IMG/VR virus record: IMGVR_UViG_3300031251_000056
Coordinates: 1-40,247 of that record
DNA: 40,247 nt
Source of the DNA: a virus
Reading direction: 5' to 3' (one strand)
The translations under genes and the position numbers were made by a program. This document shows, piece by piece, positions 13,332 through 19,973 of the stretch (position 1 is its first letter; each line of letters begins with the position of its first letter). Under the pieces are notes generated by a model that worked only from the letters and a program-made list of their open reading frames with translations, made no database searches and was not told where the DNA came from.

Positions 13332-14417
13332 AAGCTCGCAGATACTGAGCGTAAGTCGCTTGATGCGACTATCGAACCTGTTGACGAGTCTGATGACCGG
13401 TTTGGGCCGAATGGCGGGTTCACCGCTGTGCTGTCCACCCCGTCGCTGGATCGGGATGGGGATGTGCTGGCTCGTGAGGAGTGGATCACTCCTCTGCCGG
13501 ATCACATCACTGTCGATTCCGATCATGGTATGTCGGTCGCGACGACTATCGGCTCGGCCCGCCCGTATTTCGATGAGGGTGGCCGGCTGCTGATCGACAC
13601 TTCGTTCTCTTCGATCCCCCGGGCGCAGGAAGTTCGCACTCTGGTTCGTGAGGGGCACATCAAGACTGTGTCGGTTGCGTTTCTGACTGATCGGTCGAAG
13701 AAGGATGGCACCCCGAAGAGGGAGTTGCTGAACGCTGGTGTGGTGGCGATCCCGTCGAACCGTGACGCGATCATTCTCGACGCCAAGTCGGTAGCCGATA
13801 CTGACCTGGAGCTTGATGACACGGTGCTTGCCGCCATGAAGCTTATCAAGGCGATGGAAGTTAAGGCTGGCACTGCCGCCGGTAACGGTAACGCGGCGCT
13901 GGTTCAGGCCATCCATGATGCTGCCGGCCACCTGGGCGCGGCGTGCATCGTTGTCGAGGTTGAGTCTGACGATGACCCGTCTGGTGATGACGATGGCGCT
14001 AACAAGTCGGTCGATTACGAGGCGAAGAACCGCGAGCATGAGGGCGACTTCCACGAGAACCAGGGCAATGGGACTCCGTTCCCTCCTGGCAGTCTCATTC
14101 AGCATCCTGAGCCGGTTGTCCATGCGGACACTGTCGAGGAGAAGGACGTGACGCTTGACGTTGCGCCCGCTTACACGCTGGAGCAGTTCCAAGCTGCTCT
14201 GGCCCAGATTACTTCCGACGCTGTTCCTGGCGTCGGTGAGCCACAAGAGGGTAATTCACCCGCCGATCCACCCGTTGAGGAAGCCGCCGCCGCCGCTGAC
14301 GTAGCGCCCGCGCCCGCCGATTCGACCGCTGGAGAAGCCGCTGAGTCCGATGTGGCTGCTAGGGCTGCACGCATGGAGATGTCCATGTGGGCTGACTCTG
14401 AAGTCCTTTCGGACTGA
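13329..14417 (+). CDS. Capsid maturation (prohead) protease with long acidic tail, 362 aa
   Basis: HK97-type prohead protease (S78-like) that cleaves scaffold or delta domains during head maturation. Residues 25-190 form the protease: SLDRDGDVLAREEW (39-52), the catalytic His in DSDHGMSV (H66) and the catalytic Ser in HIKTVSVAFLTDRS (S115). Residues 200-362 are an acidic, Ala/Glu/Asp/Pro-rich extension with no conserved fold (SDDDPSGDDDGANK, AAAAADVAPAPADS); such tails can act as a fused scaffold. The 75 bp before the capsid gene contain an imperfect hairpin at 14436-14464. Confidence 0.85.
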   Translation: MKLADTERKSLDATIEPVDESDDRFGPNGGFTAVLSTPSLDRDGDVLAREEWITPLPDHITVDSDHGMSVATTIGSARPYFDEGGRLLIDTSFSSIPRAQEVRTLVREGHIKTVSVAFLTDRSKKDGTPKRELLNAGVVAIPSNRDAIILDAKSVADTDLELDDTVLAAMKLIKAMEVKAGTAAGNGNAALVQAIHDAAGHLGAACIVVEVESDDDPSGDDDGANKSVDYEAKNREHEGDFHENQGNGTPFPPGSLIQHPEPVVHADTVEEKDVTLDVAPAYTLEQFQAALAQITSDAVPGVGEPQEGNSPADPPVEEAAAAADVAPAPADSTAGEAAESDVAARAARMEMSMWADSEVLSD

Positions 14418-14435
14418 CCCCACCAATAGCACGAC

Positions 14436-14464
14436 AGGCCGGTTCCCCGCTCTGGGGCCGGTCT
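14436..14464 (+). terminator. Imperfect hairpin between protease and capsid genes
   Basis: AGGCCGG (14436-14442) plus CCCC pairs with GGGG plus CCGGTCT (ending 14464), with a two-T bulge in one arm and a G-T pair. No U-tract follows, so it is better seen as an mRNA-processing or stabilising element at the 5' end of the capsid message than as a strong terminator. Confidence 0.4.
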
Positions 14465-14492
14465 AATTCCACTTCTCTAGGAGAGAAACGTA

Positions 14493-15962
14493 ATGAATAG
14501 CGCACAACTGAAGGCGCGCGGCGAAGAGCTTCGGAAGTCCATCGTTGACATCAACGCCAACGAGGGCATGACTGAGGCTCAGAAGGGCGCTGCTCTGGAT
14601 CAGGTCAAGGTTGACTGGGACACTCACATGCTGGCTGTCAAGAACAGCGAGCGCAGTGCCGAGATGTCGGCCAAGCTCGGCCCGACTGGCGAGGCGAAAG
14701 AGATCGACGGCACCCCGTCTGTCCTTCCGCAGCTTGAGGTCCGCAGCCTGGGCCAGATTCGTCGGGAACTGGGTGCGGCGCTGCTGCGCCACCCCAAGTA
14801 CCACGAGGCCGTGAAGTCGCTTGACGACTTCAGCAAGGCGAAGAGCGAGTTCGACTTCACCTTCAACATCGATGCCAAAGATGCGACCGCCACGAACAAC
14901 CTGATGGGTGAAGGTCTGACCGGTGCTACCGGCCCGACTGCCGCCGGCCAGTCGCCGTTCCTGCCGGGTGGGCTTGCGCCGGGAATCCTCCCGACGTTCC
15001 TGCCGGGTATCGTTCAGCAGCTTTTCTACAACCTGCACGTTTCGGACCTGATCACCTCTATCCCGGTGTCCAGCCCCGATCTGTCGTACCTGACTGAGTC
15101 GGTTGCGACCAACAATGCGAACCAGGTTGCGGAAAACGGTCTGTACCCGTTCTCCAGCGAGCAGTTCTCGCGGGTCTACGAGCAGGTCGGGAAGATCGCG
15201 AACGCAGCCACTCTGACTGATGAAGTTGTCCGCGACGCGCCGCAGCTCTTTTCGTTCATTCAAGGCCGTCTGCTTGAGGGCATCCAGCGTCAGGAAGAGA
15301 TTCAGATTCTGGCCGGCTCGGGCTACCCCGGTGTCAACGGTCTGCTTAACCGCAGCACCGGTTTCACCAAGCCTCAGACGATCACCGCTTCGACTAACGT
15401 CCAGTTCCCCAAGACTGGTGAGTCGGGCGCGTTCGTTCAGCAGCAGACCATCGCTTCGCTGACCTACGGTCGCAAGATCACGGGCCTCAGCACTGGCGTG
15501 TACCCGACTGCTGTTGCCATCGCCGAGGGCATCTTCGCCTCTCTGGTGGACATCCAGTTGGCTGTGTTCAACACTCCGACTGCGATCCTGATGCACCCGA
15601 ATGACTGGGCTGTGATTAGACTGGCTAAGGACACCGCAGGGCAGTATTTTGGCGGCTCTTTCTTCGGCCATAACTATGGAGGCGCGCAGTCCGGTTCTGC
15701 CAATGTCATTGGCGGCCAGTCGCTGTGGAACATCCCCGTGGTGACCACTCAGTCGCTGCCGCAGGGCACTGTGCTGGTGGGCTACTTCGATAGCTCCACC
15801 ATCCAGACTGCTCGTCGCGAGGGTGTCAGCCTTCAGATGACCAACACCAACGGTACTGATTTCGTGAACGGCAAGATCACCGTTCGCGCCGAGGAGCGCC
15901 TGGGCCTGCTGGTCTACCGCCCGTCCGCATTCGAACTCATCAACTTGGTTGTCGGCCCGTAA
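14493..15962 (+). CDS. Major capsid protein, HK97 fold, 489 aa
   Basis: Forms the icosahedral shell. Residues 1-~120 are a helical, charged delta domain (MNSAQLKARGEELRKSIVDI, then ALDQVKVDWDTHMLAVKNSE) probably removed by the preceding protease. The HK97-like shell domain follows from a Gly/Pro-rich segment near residues 135-170 (GLAPGILPTFLPGIVQQLFY), with a spine helix (QEEIQILAGSGYPGVNGLLN) and the P-domain (ILMHPNDWAVIRLAKD, GYFDSSTIQTARREGVSLQM, ITVRAEERLGLLVYRPSAFE). ATG at 14493 has TAGGAGAG upstream. Codon choice is strongly biased to C/G-ending codons, as expected of the most abundant virion protein. Confidence 0.92.
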   Translation: MNSAQLKARGEELRKSIVDINANEGMTEAQKGAALDQVKVDWDTHMLAVKNSERSAEMSAKLGPTGEAKEIDGTPSVLPQLEVRSLGQIRRELGAALLRHPKYHEAVKSLDDFSKAKSEFDFTFNIDAKDATATNNLMGEGLTGATGPTAAGQSPFLPGGLAPGILPTFLPGIVQQLFYNLHVSDLITSIPVSSPDLSYLTESVATNNANQVAENGLYPFSSEQFSRVYEQVGKIANAATLTDEVVRDAPQLFSFIQGRLLEGIQRQEEIQILAGSGYPGVNGLLNRSTGFTKPQTITASTNVQFPKTGESGAFVQQQTIASLTYGRKITGLSTGVYPTAVAIAEGIFASLVDIQLAVFNTPTAILMHPNDWAVIRLAKDTAGQYFGGSFFGHNYGGAQSGSANVIGGQSLWNIPVVTTQSLPQGTVLVGYFDSSTIQTARREGVSLQMTNTNGTDFVNGKITVRAEERLGLLVYRPSAFELINLVVGP

Positions 15963-15980
15963 TTTTGGGCTGCGAGGTGT

Positions 15981-16008
15981 GGGGGGTGCCCTTTCGGGGG
16001 CACCCCCT
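15981..16008 (+). terminator. GC-rich hairpin after the major capsid gene
   Basis: GGGGGTGCCC (15982-15991) pairs perfectly with GGGCACCCCC (15998-16007) around TTTCGG, with a further G-T pair outside. It begins 19 bp after the capsid stop. The T-run (TTTTTT, 16029-16034) is 20 bp away and belongs to the next ribosome-binding region, so termination is probably partial; 3'-end protection of the abundant capsid mRNA is equally likely. Confidence 0.55.
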
Positions 16009-16034
16009 GCTCCCCAAACGAAAGGTGGTTTTTT

Positions 16035-16259
16035 GTGAGCACAAACATTTCGGTGATTGACGATTACACGATGAGCATCGTGCGTCCCCAGCCGGTTGTC
16101 ACTATGGGTGCGCTTCCCCTCCAGCCGGTTGTTGAGGCCGCTGTGGAAGAGCCTGTGGAAGAGCCTGTTGTGGAAGAGGCCAAGGTTGAGGCGAAGGTTG
16201 TGAAAGCTCCTGCCGCTAAGACTGCGCCGGCTTCAACTGAGGGCGTCGAGACGAAGTGA
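16035..16259 (+). CDS. Small acidic repeat protein downstream of capsid, 74 aa
   Basis: Starts GTG at 16035 after AAAGGTGG. The middle consists of Val/Glu/Pro repeats (VVEAAVEEPVEEPVVEEAKV) followed by a Lys/Ala/Pro/Thr-rich tail. The DNA repeats VEEP as GTGGAAGAGCCT in tandem. It is probably disordered. Position directly after the capsid gene is where decoration or accessory head proteins occur, but I see no folded domain, so no role is assigned. The stop overlaps the next GTG by 4 bp. Confidence 0.6.
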   Translation: MSTNISVIDDYTMSIVRPQPVVTMGALPLQPVVEAAVEEPVEEPVVEEAKVEAKVVKAPAAKTAPASTEGVETK

Positions 16260-16834
16260 CTCCGCTCGCATCGTCTTCAGATTTAGTTGAGTCTTCCTAT
16301 GACAGTGGGGCGATTGACGGGGCGCTCTCGTGGGCTACATCGTTCATTACCGGCTACTGCAATCGGGACTTCGATCTGGTGACGGGCGATACTGTGGTGG
16401 TCACGCCGCAGAGCGGTTCTGCTCAGCTTCCCGATTATCCTGTATTGGCTGTTTCGGCTGTCGCCGGCTATCTTCCTGATCCTTTGGGTTCGGGGATGAC
16501 GTGGGTGACGTTGACGAACTTCGCGTTCGTTCCCGACACGGGCCTCATCTATGACACTACGGGTCTTCCTGGGACTACTTGGACTACTGGTTACTCCTGG
16601 CCTTGGTTGCCAGGGTCACTGCGTGTGACATTTGACCACGGTTACTCCACGGTTCCTCAGCCCTTGGTGGATGTGTGCGCCCGTCTAGCTCAGCAGTATT
16701 TGGAGAATCCGGTTGGGCTTATGCAGCGCCGGGTGGGTGATGAAGAAGCCCGCTTCAGTGGGTCGGCTGGCGTCAAGTTGAACGATTTCGACAGAGTGAT
16801 ACTTGACCAGTACAGCAACGTGGGTGTGGCGTGA
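16256..16834 (+). CDS. Head-to-tail adaptor, 192 aa
   Basis: Likely the connector ring beneath the portal. Features: an N-terminal helix pair (GAIDGALSWATSFITGYCNR, residues 18-37), a beta insertion (DTVVVTPQSGSAQLPDYPVL), and a C-terminal helix (VDVCARLAQQYLENPVGLMQ, about 137-156) followed by RRVGDEEARFSGSAGVKLND, a motif pattern seen in gp6/gp15-like adaptors of HK97-type phages. Four consecutive genes from here to 17934 have the order adaptor, stopper, HK97-gp10-like, tail terminator, which fits size and synteny. Assignment rests on both motif and order. Confidence 0.75.
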   Translation: MTPLASSSDLVESSYDSGAIDGALSWATSFITGYCNRDFDLVTGDTVVVTPQSGSAQLPDYPVLAVSAVAGYLPDPLGSGMTWVTLTNFAFVPDTGLIYDTTGLPGTTWTTGYSWPWLPGSLRVTFDHGYSTVPQPLVDVCARLAQQYLENPVGLMQRRVGDEEARFSGSAGVKLNDFDRVILDQYSNVGVA

Positions 16835-17166
16835 ATCCCGGCGCGGACTCGGTGACGTTCACCATCAAGGGTACGACAACGAGTCGCGACAAGTTGGGTG
16901 TGGCGGTGAAGGGGATCACAACCTCTGTGGTCGATGGCTGTAACTTTCAGCCGTTGGCTATCGGGGATGTGGTCTCGGACACCGAGTATTCACATGCCAC
17001 CCATCGCTGCATTTCGCCGGCTACTGCGGTGGTCTTATCGTGTAAGGCTGAGGACATCCTCGCCTTCCAGGGTAAGGGCTACCGGGTGCAGGGTGTGAAG
17101 CAGTACCGCGATTGGCGGGGCCGCAATCATCACGTCACGATCACTTGCATTGAGCAGGCAAGCTGA
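16831..17166 (+). CDS. Head-to-tail stopper, 111 aa
   Basis: A small beta-barrel-like protein: VTFTIKGTTTSRDKLGVAVK near the N-terminus, a central GCNFQPLAIGDVVSDTEYSH, and C-terminal strands (DILAFQGKGYRVQGVKQYRD). The segment D-x-x-x-F-x-G-K-x-Y-x-V-x-G near residue 80 resembles head closure proteins of the SPP1 gp16 / HK97 type, which plug the connector after packaging. It overlaps the gene on each side by 4 bp and 1 bp. Assignment is by fold pattern and synteny; moderate certainty. Confidence 0.65.
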   Translation: MNPGADSVTFTIKGTTTSRDKLGVAVKGITTSVVDGCNFQPLAIGDVVSDTEYSHATHRCISPATAVVLSCKAEDILAFQGKGYRVQGVKQYRDWRGRNHHVTITCIEQAS

Positions 17167-17552
17167 TGAGCCTTCAGGGGCTTGTGGCCCAATGCTTCAC
17201 TGAGGCTGAGATCGACGGTGCTATCGCTGAGTCTGTTGCTGTTCGGGCGGGCTTGATGGCGAAGGCCGAGGAGGTCAAGGAGTTCTGGCAGGACTATTGG
17301 ATGGCGTTTGATCATCCCCACTCCAGGGAGCATACCTTGAAGTCGGGTTATGTTGAGCGCCCCGGCGACTATGAGAAGTCGATCAGGGTTAAGTTCCTGC
17401 CGGCGACTGAGACGGGCTTTATGAAGGCCCGCGTGCAGGCGCATGACTATAAGGCATTCTGGATCGAATACGGGTCCAGGCATATGCCCGAGTTTGCGCC
17501 GCGCGCTTCAACTCTTGAGCATTTTGGGGGTGGTTCAACTGTCAGTGCCTGA
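17166..17552 (+). CDS. HK97-gp10-like neck/tail protein, 128 aa
   Basis: Helical N-terminus (AIDG-like region: EIDGAIAESVAVRAGLMAKA, about 15-34), then strands with SGYVERPGDYEKSIRVKFLP and a conserved C-terminal AFWIEYGSRHMPEFAPRAST (about 99-118). The W-x-E-x-G-T/S-x-x-M-P-x-x-P-x-x-R element is characteristic of the HK97 gp10 / minor capsid neck family that joins head and tail. ATG at 17166 overlaps the previous TGA by one base. The start of the next gene lies inside its 3' end. Confidence 0.7.
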   Translation: MSLQGLVAQCFTEAEIDGAIAESVAVRAGLMAKAEEVKEFWQDYWMAFDHPHSREHTLKSGYVERPGDYEKSIRVKFLPATETGFMKARVQAHDYKAFWIEYGSRHMPEFAPRASTLEHFGGGSTVSA

Positions 17553-17934
17553 TGGTGTAACTGTCCAGGCTGAAGAGTTCATGGTGGCTTATCTGACGCC
17601 TACCCTGACTAATGTTGGGGTGTCGATGGAGCAGAACTCTCCGATGCCGTTCTTTCTGGTTCGACGTGTGTCGGGCCGGGAGGACATGATCTCTGATCAT
17701 CCCGTGTTGTCGATTCATTGTTTCGACCTCACCCGTACTGCCGCGAGTGATGCGGCTCAGCGGATGCACGCTGCGATGAAAGCTCTCACGGCTAAGACTT
17801 CGGTCACGGTTGAGGGAACTGTCTATAGTGTGGATTCTCGCAATGTCGTAGAGAACCCGATCTGGGTTGATTACGAAGATAAAACCGTCCACCGTTATGT
17901 GGGCCGTTACAGGCTCGGCCTGCGGCTGAATTAA
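17530..17934 (+). CDS. Tail terminator, about 134 aa
   Basis: Residues after the start read VPDGVTVQAEEFMVAYLTPT, then SPMPFFLVRRVSGREDMISD, HPVLSIHCFDLTRTAASDAA, and a final strand pair (VHRYVGRYRLGLRLN). This alpha/beta pattern with a P-x-x-x-V-R-R-V-S-G-R and D-x-x-x-I-x-C-F segment matches mycobacteriophage tail terminator proteins that cap the tail tube. The start is uncertain: GTG at 17530 (overlap 23 bp) or GTG at 17545 (overlap 8 bp, 129 aa); an ATG at 17443 would give an N-terminal tail unlike the family and is rejected. Confidence 0.65.
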   Translation: MVQLSVPDGVTVQAEEFMVAYLTPTLTNVGVSMEQNSPMPFFLVRRVSGREDMISDHPVLSIHCFDLTRTAASDAAQRMHAAMKALTAKTSVTVEGTVYSVDSRNVVENPIWVDYEDKTVHRYVGRYRLGLRLN

Positions 17935-17970
17935 GCCACCTTTCCCAAAACAACCTCCTCTGAGAGAAAG

Positions 17971-17984
17971 AACAACTGAATATG
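17971..17984 (+). repeat. Rightward start-associated repeat, copy 3
   Basis: AACAACTGAATATG ending in the start codon of the major tail gene (17982). It is identical over 14 bp to copy 2 at 13318-13331. A separate GAGAAAG lies upstream. Confidence 0.75.
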
Positions 17985-18986
17985 GCTATCACAGGTGAAC
18001 TGTGGACTTCGCTTTACACTGGCGATGCGACTCGCATCCGCAAGTGGCTTTATGGCAGCGTGCTTATGCGCGACTGGAAGGCCGATGGCTCCACTGCTCT
18101 GAACACCTTCACTCCTTTCCAGACTGATGGGTCGATCACCCAGACTCTGCTGGCTTCCAGCAACCCTGGCGGTCAGTTCTATGAGGTCGGCGCTCTGTCT
18201 GAGGCCGGCGTGGAGTTCACTCCTAAGTATGCGGTCGAAGAGACCAAGATTTGGCAGTCTCGTCGCGCGCAGCGTACTGACATCACTCAGGATGATGAAG
18301 AGATCATGTTCACGGCGATGCAGTCTTCGCCGCTGATCGATATTCTTCGTAACAACCTGCCGCTGTCGGCGCTGGCCGAGGTGGGCACGCTGGGTTACGC
18401 TTCGGTGAAGCCGCTGACCACTGACACTATCTACCGCCAGATCGTGGTGATTGGTGTTGATGGGCCGCAGTCGAACGCGGAGTACATTGCTGAGGTTCGT
18501 CCGCGTGTGACGCTGGCGAAGGTTGGCAAGCGCGGGTTCAACGCGAAGAGCGTTGACAGTGTGGAACTGACTTACAACGTGTTCCCTGATCCGGCGTCGG
18601 GCTTTGCGGCTTCGACTCTGCGTTCGGGTCCGTCGTGGGCTTCTTCGGGTGGCCCGGTCACTTGGGCGACCGCGCAGGTCGCTCCGGTGGTTTCCGGTCT
18701 GGCTTCGGGCGGTAAGGCTACCGTCACGCTGGCTCAGCCGGTGTCGCTGAATGATCCGTTCACCTACGTGGTGAAGACTTCGGCTGACTCGGGTGTCACC
18801 TGGGTGCCGGCGACTCTGGATACCACCTTCAACGTGGTGGGTTACCAGACCACGTCGGGCACTGTGGTCATCAAGGTCACTGGTGTTGCGGCGGGTTCGA
18901 AGCTGGTTCAGGTCATCGCGACCGGTTCCGATGGTGCCGTGTCGGTGCCGTCTGCGTCCAGCACGTCGGCCACCTTCCTGGCCTAA
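17982..18986 (+). CDS. Major tail (tube) protein with C-terminal Ig-like domain, 334 aa
   Basis: Tube subunit stacked along the tail. Residues 1-215 are the tube fold (MAITGELWTSLYTGDATRIR, GALSEAGVEFTPKYAVEETK, ITQDDEEIMFTAMQSSPLID, RVTLAKVGKRGFNAKSVDSV, then FPDPASGFAASTLRSGPSW). Residues ~232-334 (VAPVVSGLASGGKATVTLAQ, PFTYVVKTSADSGVTWVPAT, ending PSASSTSATFLA) form an added Ig-like or BIG2-like domain that would project from the tail surface; such domains are common on mycobacteriophage tubes. Strong C-biased codon use indicates high expression. A strong hairpin terminator follows at 19013-19053. Confidence 0.88.
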   Translation: MAITGELWTSLYTGDATRIRKWLYGSVLMRDWKADGSTALNTFTPFQTDGSITQTLLASSNPGGQFYEVGALSEAGVEFTPKYAVEETKIWQSRRAQRTDITQDDEEIMFTAMQSSPLIDILRNNLPLSALAEVGTLGYASVKPLTTDTIYRQIVVIGVDGPQSNAEYIAEVRPRVTLAKVGKRGFNAKSVDSVELTYNVFPDPASGFAASTLRSGPSWASSGGPVTWATAQVAPVVSGLASGGKATVTLAQPVSLNDPFTYVVKTSADSGVTWVPATLDTTFNVVGYQTTSGTVVIKVTGVAAGSKLVQVIATGSDGAVSVPSASSTSATFLA

Positions 18987-19012
18987 GCAGTACTTGCCTC
19001 ACAAGGGCATCC

Positions 19013-19062
19013 GACAACCCCCGGCATGGTTTATCTCTGTGCCGGGGGTTGTCCCTCTTTTT
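19013..19062 (+). terminator. Rho-independent terminator after the major tail gene
   Basis: GACAACCCCCGGCA (19013-19026) pairs perfectly with TGCCGGGGGTTGTC (19040-19053), a 14-bp stem with a 13-nt loop, followed by CCTCTTTTT (19054-19062). It is the strongest intrinsic-terminator candidate in the window. Its position between the abundant tube protein and the chaperones and tape measure would reduce expression of the latter. Confidence 0.8.
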
Positions 19063-19094
19063 AACCACAAACATGAATGTAAGGGGAACTTACT

Positions 19095-19577
19095 ATGGCA
19101 TCAGCAAAGGACATTGAGGCTCGTAGGGCTGAGCAGAGGGCGCAGCGCCGGTTTTCGGCTGCCGACTTCCGCGAGCAGGCTCTTGAGGCCCAGTCGCAGA
19201 TCGCCTCCATTATTTTGATCGGCCCGAATGACGGCCAGGACTATGTGATTCCGCACCCGCTGACGATTGACGACGAGGCGCAGGAGCGTCTTGAGGCGTT
19301 CCAGCGCGGCGACGGCCTGGATCGGGAAACGCTGCTCGGCGAGGACGGCAAGCCTTTGAAGGATGTGGTTGGCGAGCCGCTGACTCGTATCAAGGAGCCG
19401 CACCAGATCGACGGGAAGATTCTTGAGTCGGTCAGTGCCCGCACTGCGAAGGCGATCCTGGGCGAGGAGGAGCACGAGAAGTTCCTCGCTGCCGGCTTGC
19501 GGTCGAATGATATTACTTTGGCCTGGAACTACATGGTTGATGAGGCTAAGCGCAGGCAGGACGCGGACCCAAAATAA
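19095..19577 (+). CDS. Tail assembly chaperone, short form, 160 aa
   Basis: Upstream partner of the usual two-gene chaperone pair (gpG-type) that wraps the tape measure and guides tail assembly. It is charged and mostly helical (ARRAEQRAQRRFSAADFREQ near the N-terminus; EAQSQIASIILIGPNDGQDY, the signature hydrophobic strand region, about residues 34-53; ESVSARTAKAILGEEEHEKF about 116-135). ATG at 19095 follows AAGGGGA. The 3' end carries CCCAAAA (19568-19574), a canonical -1 slippery site three bases before the TAA, allowing extension into the next frame. Confidence 0.85.
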   Translation: MASAKDIEARRAEQRAQRRFSAADFREQALEAQSQIASIILIGPNDGQDYVIPHPLTIDDEAQERLEAFQRGDGLDRETLLGEDGKPLKDVVGEPLTRIKEPHQIDGKILESVSARTAKAILGEEEHEKFLAAGLRSNDITLAWNYMVDEAKRRQDADPK

Positions 19578-19957
19578 GGGAAGCGGTCGCGTGGGTGACG
19601 TTGTTCCCGAAGGAGATTGAAGTTGATCTCCTTCGGGATGGTTTCGACATCCATGATTGGCATCGGGGGACGATGTCGAGCCGGCGGCTGCTGCTTTTGA
19701 TAGACACCTTGCATGATAAGTCTGAGTTCAGGCGGGCGCTCCGTAAGGGCGACTGGTCTGACGAGGAGTACATCAATGCTGGCGTGCTGAATGAGTTGAA
19801 GTTGATGCGTGTCGATCAGGCGTCGATTAACGGTCAGGATATGCCGTACCAGTTGTTGGAGTCTCCTGCTCAGATTGCGGAGAGCGCGCGGGTTGCGGAA
19901 GAGCGTCGGGCTGTTCGTTCGGACATTTTGCGCCAGTTGCATGGCGGTTCACAATAG
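19095..19957 (+). CDS. Tail assembly chaperone, -1 frameshift extended form, about 287 aa
   Basis: Predicted join of 19095-19574 with 19574-19957. After codons CCA-AAA at C-CCA-AAA (19568-19574) a -1 slip gives ATA AGG GAA GCG GTC GCG TGG, then the downstream frame (GTG ACG TTG TTC CCG AAG GAG). The product is 160 residues, then IREAVAW, then 120 residues, with no stop in between. The second part contains MSSRRLLLLIDTLHDKSEFR and DWSDEEYINAGVLNELKLMR, as in gpGT-type chaperones. This frameshift is conserved in dsDNA tailed phages. The frequency cannot be told from sequence. Confidence 0.8.
19568..19574 (+). promoter_or_regulatory. Programmed -1 ribosomal frameshift site CCCAAAA
   Basis: C CCA AAA fits X XXY YYZ in the chaperone frame, one codon before the TAA at 19575-19577. 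The -1 frame is open for 127 codons. Downstream GC-rich sequence could stimulate pausing. Confidence 0.8.
19595..19957 (+). CDS. Second tail-chaperone reading frame (gpT-like), 120 aa if started at GTG
   Basis: Open frame running from the region of the slippery site to 19957. Its own GTG at 19595 has no convincing Shine-Dalgarno, and the frame is open upstream to CCCAAAA, so it is best read as the C-terminal part of the frameshift fusion and not as an independent gene. Content is charged and helical (VDLLRDGFDIHDWHRG, AQIAESARVAEERRAVRSDI). It ends 16 bp before the tape-measure start. Confidence 0.5.
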   Translation: MTLFPKEIEVDLLRDGFDIHDWHRGTMSSRRLLLLIDTLHDKSEFRRALRKGDWSDEEYINAGVLNELKLMRVDQASINGQDMPYQLLESPAQIAESARVAEERRAVRSDILRQLHGGSQ

Positions 19958-19973
19958 AATACTTGGAGGGCTA

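Noticed and set aside
17443-17529. N-terminal extension of the tail terminator
   Set aside because: The extra 29 residues are basic and unlike the family, and would overlap the neck gene by 110 bp with no ribosome site.
19809-19973. N-terminal extension of the tape measure to an upstream start
   Set aside because: It overlaps the chaperone frame throughout, and GGAGGG with ATG at 19974 is a much better start.
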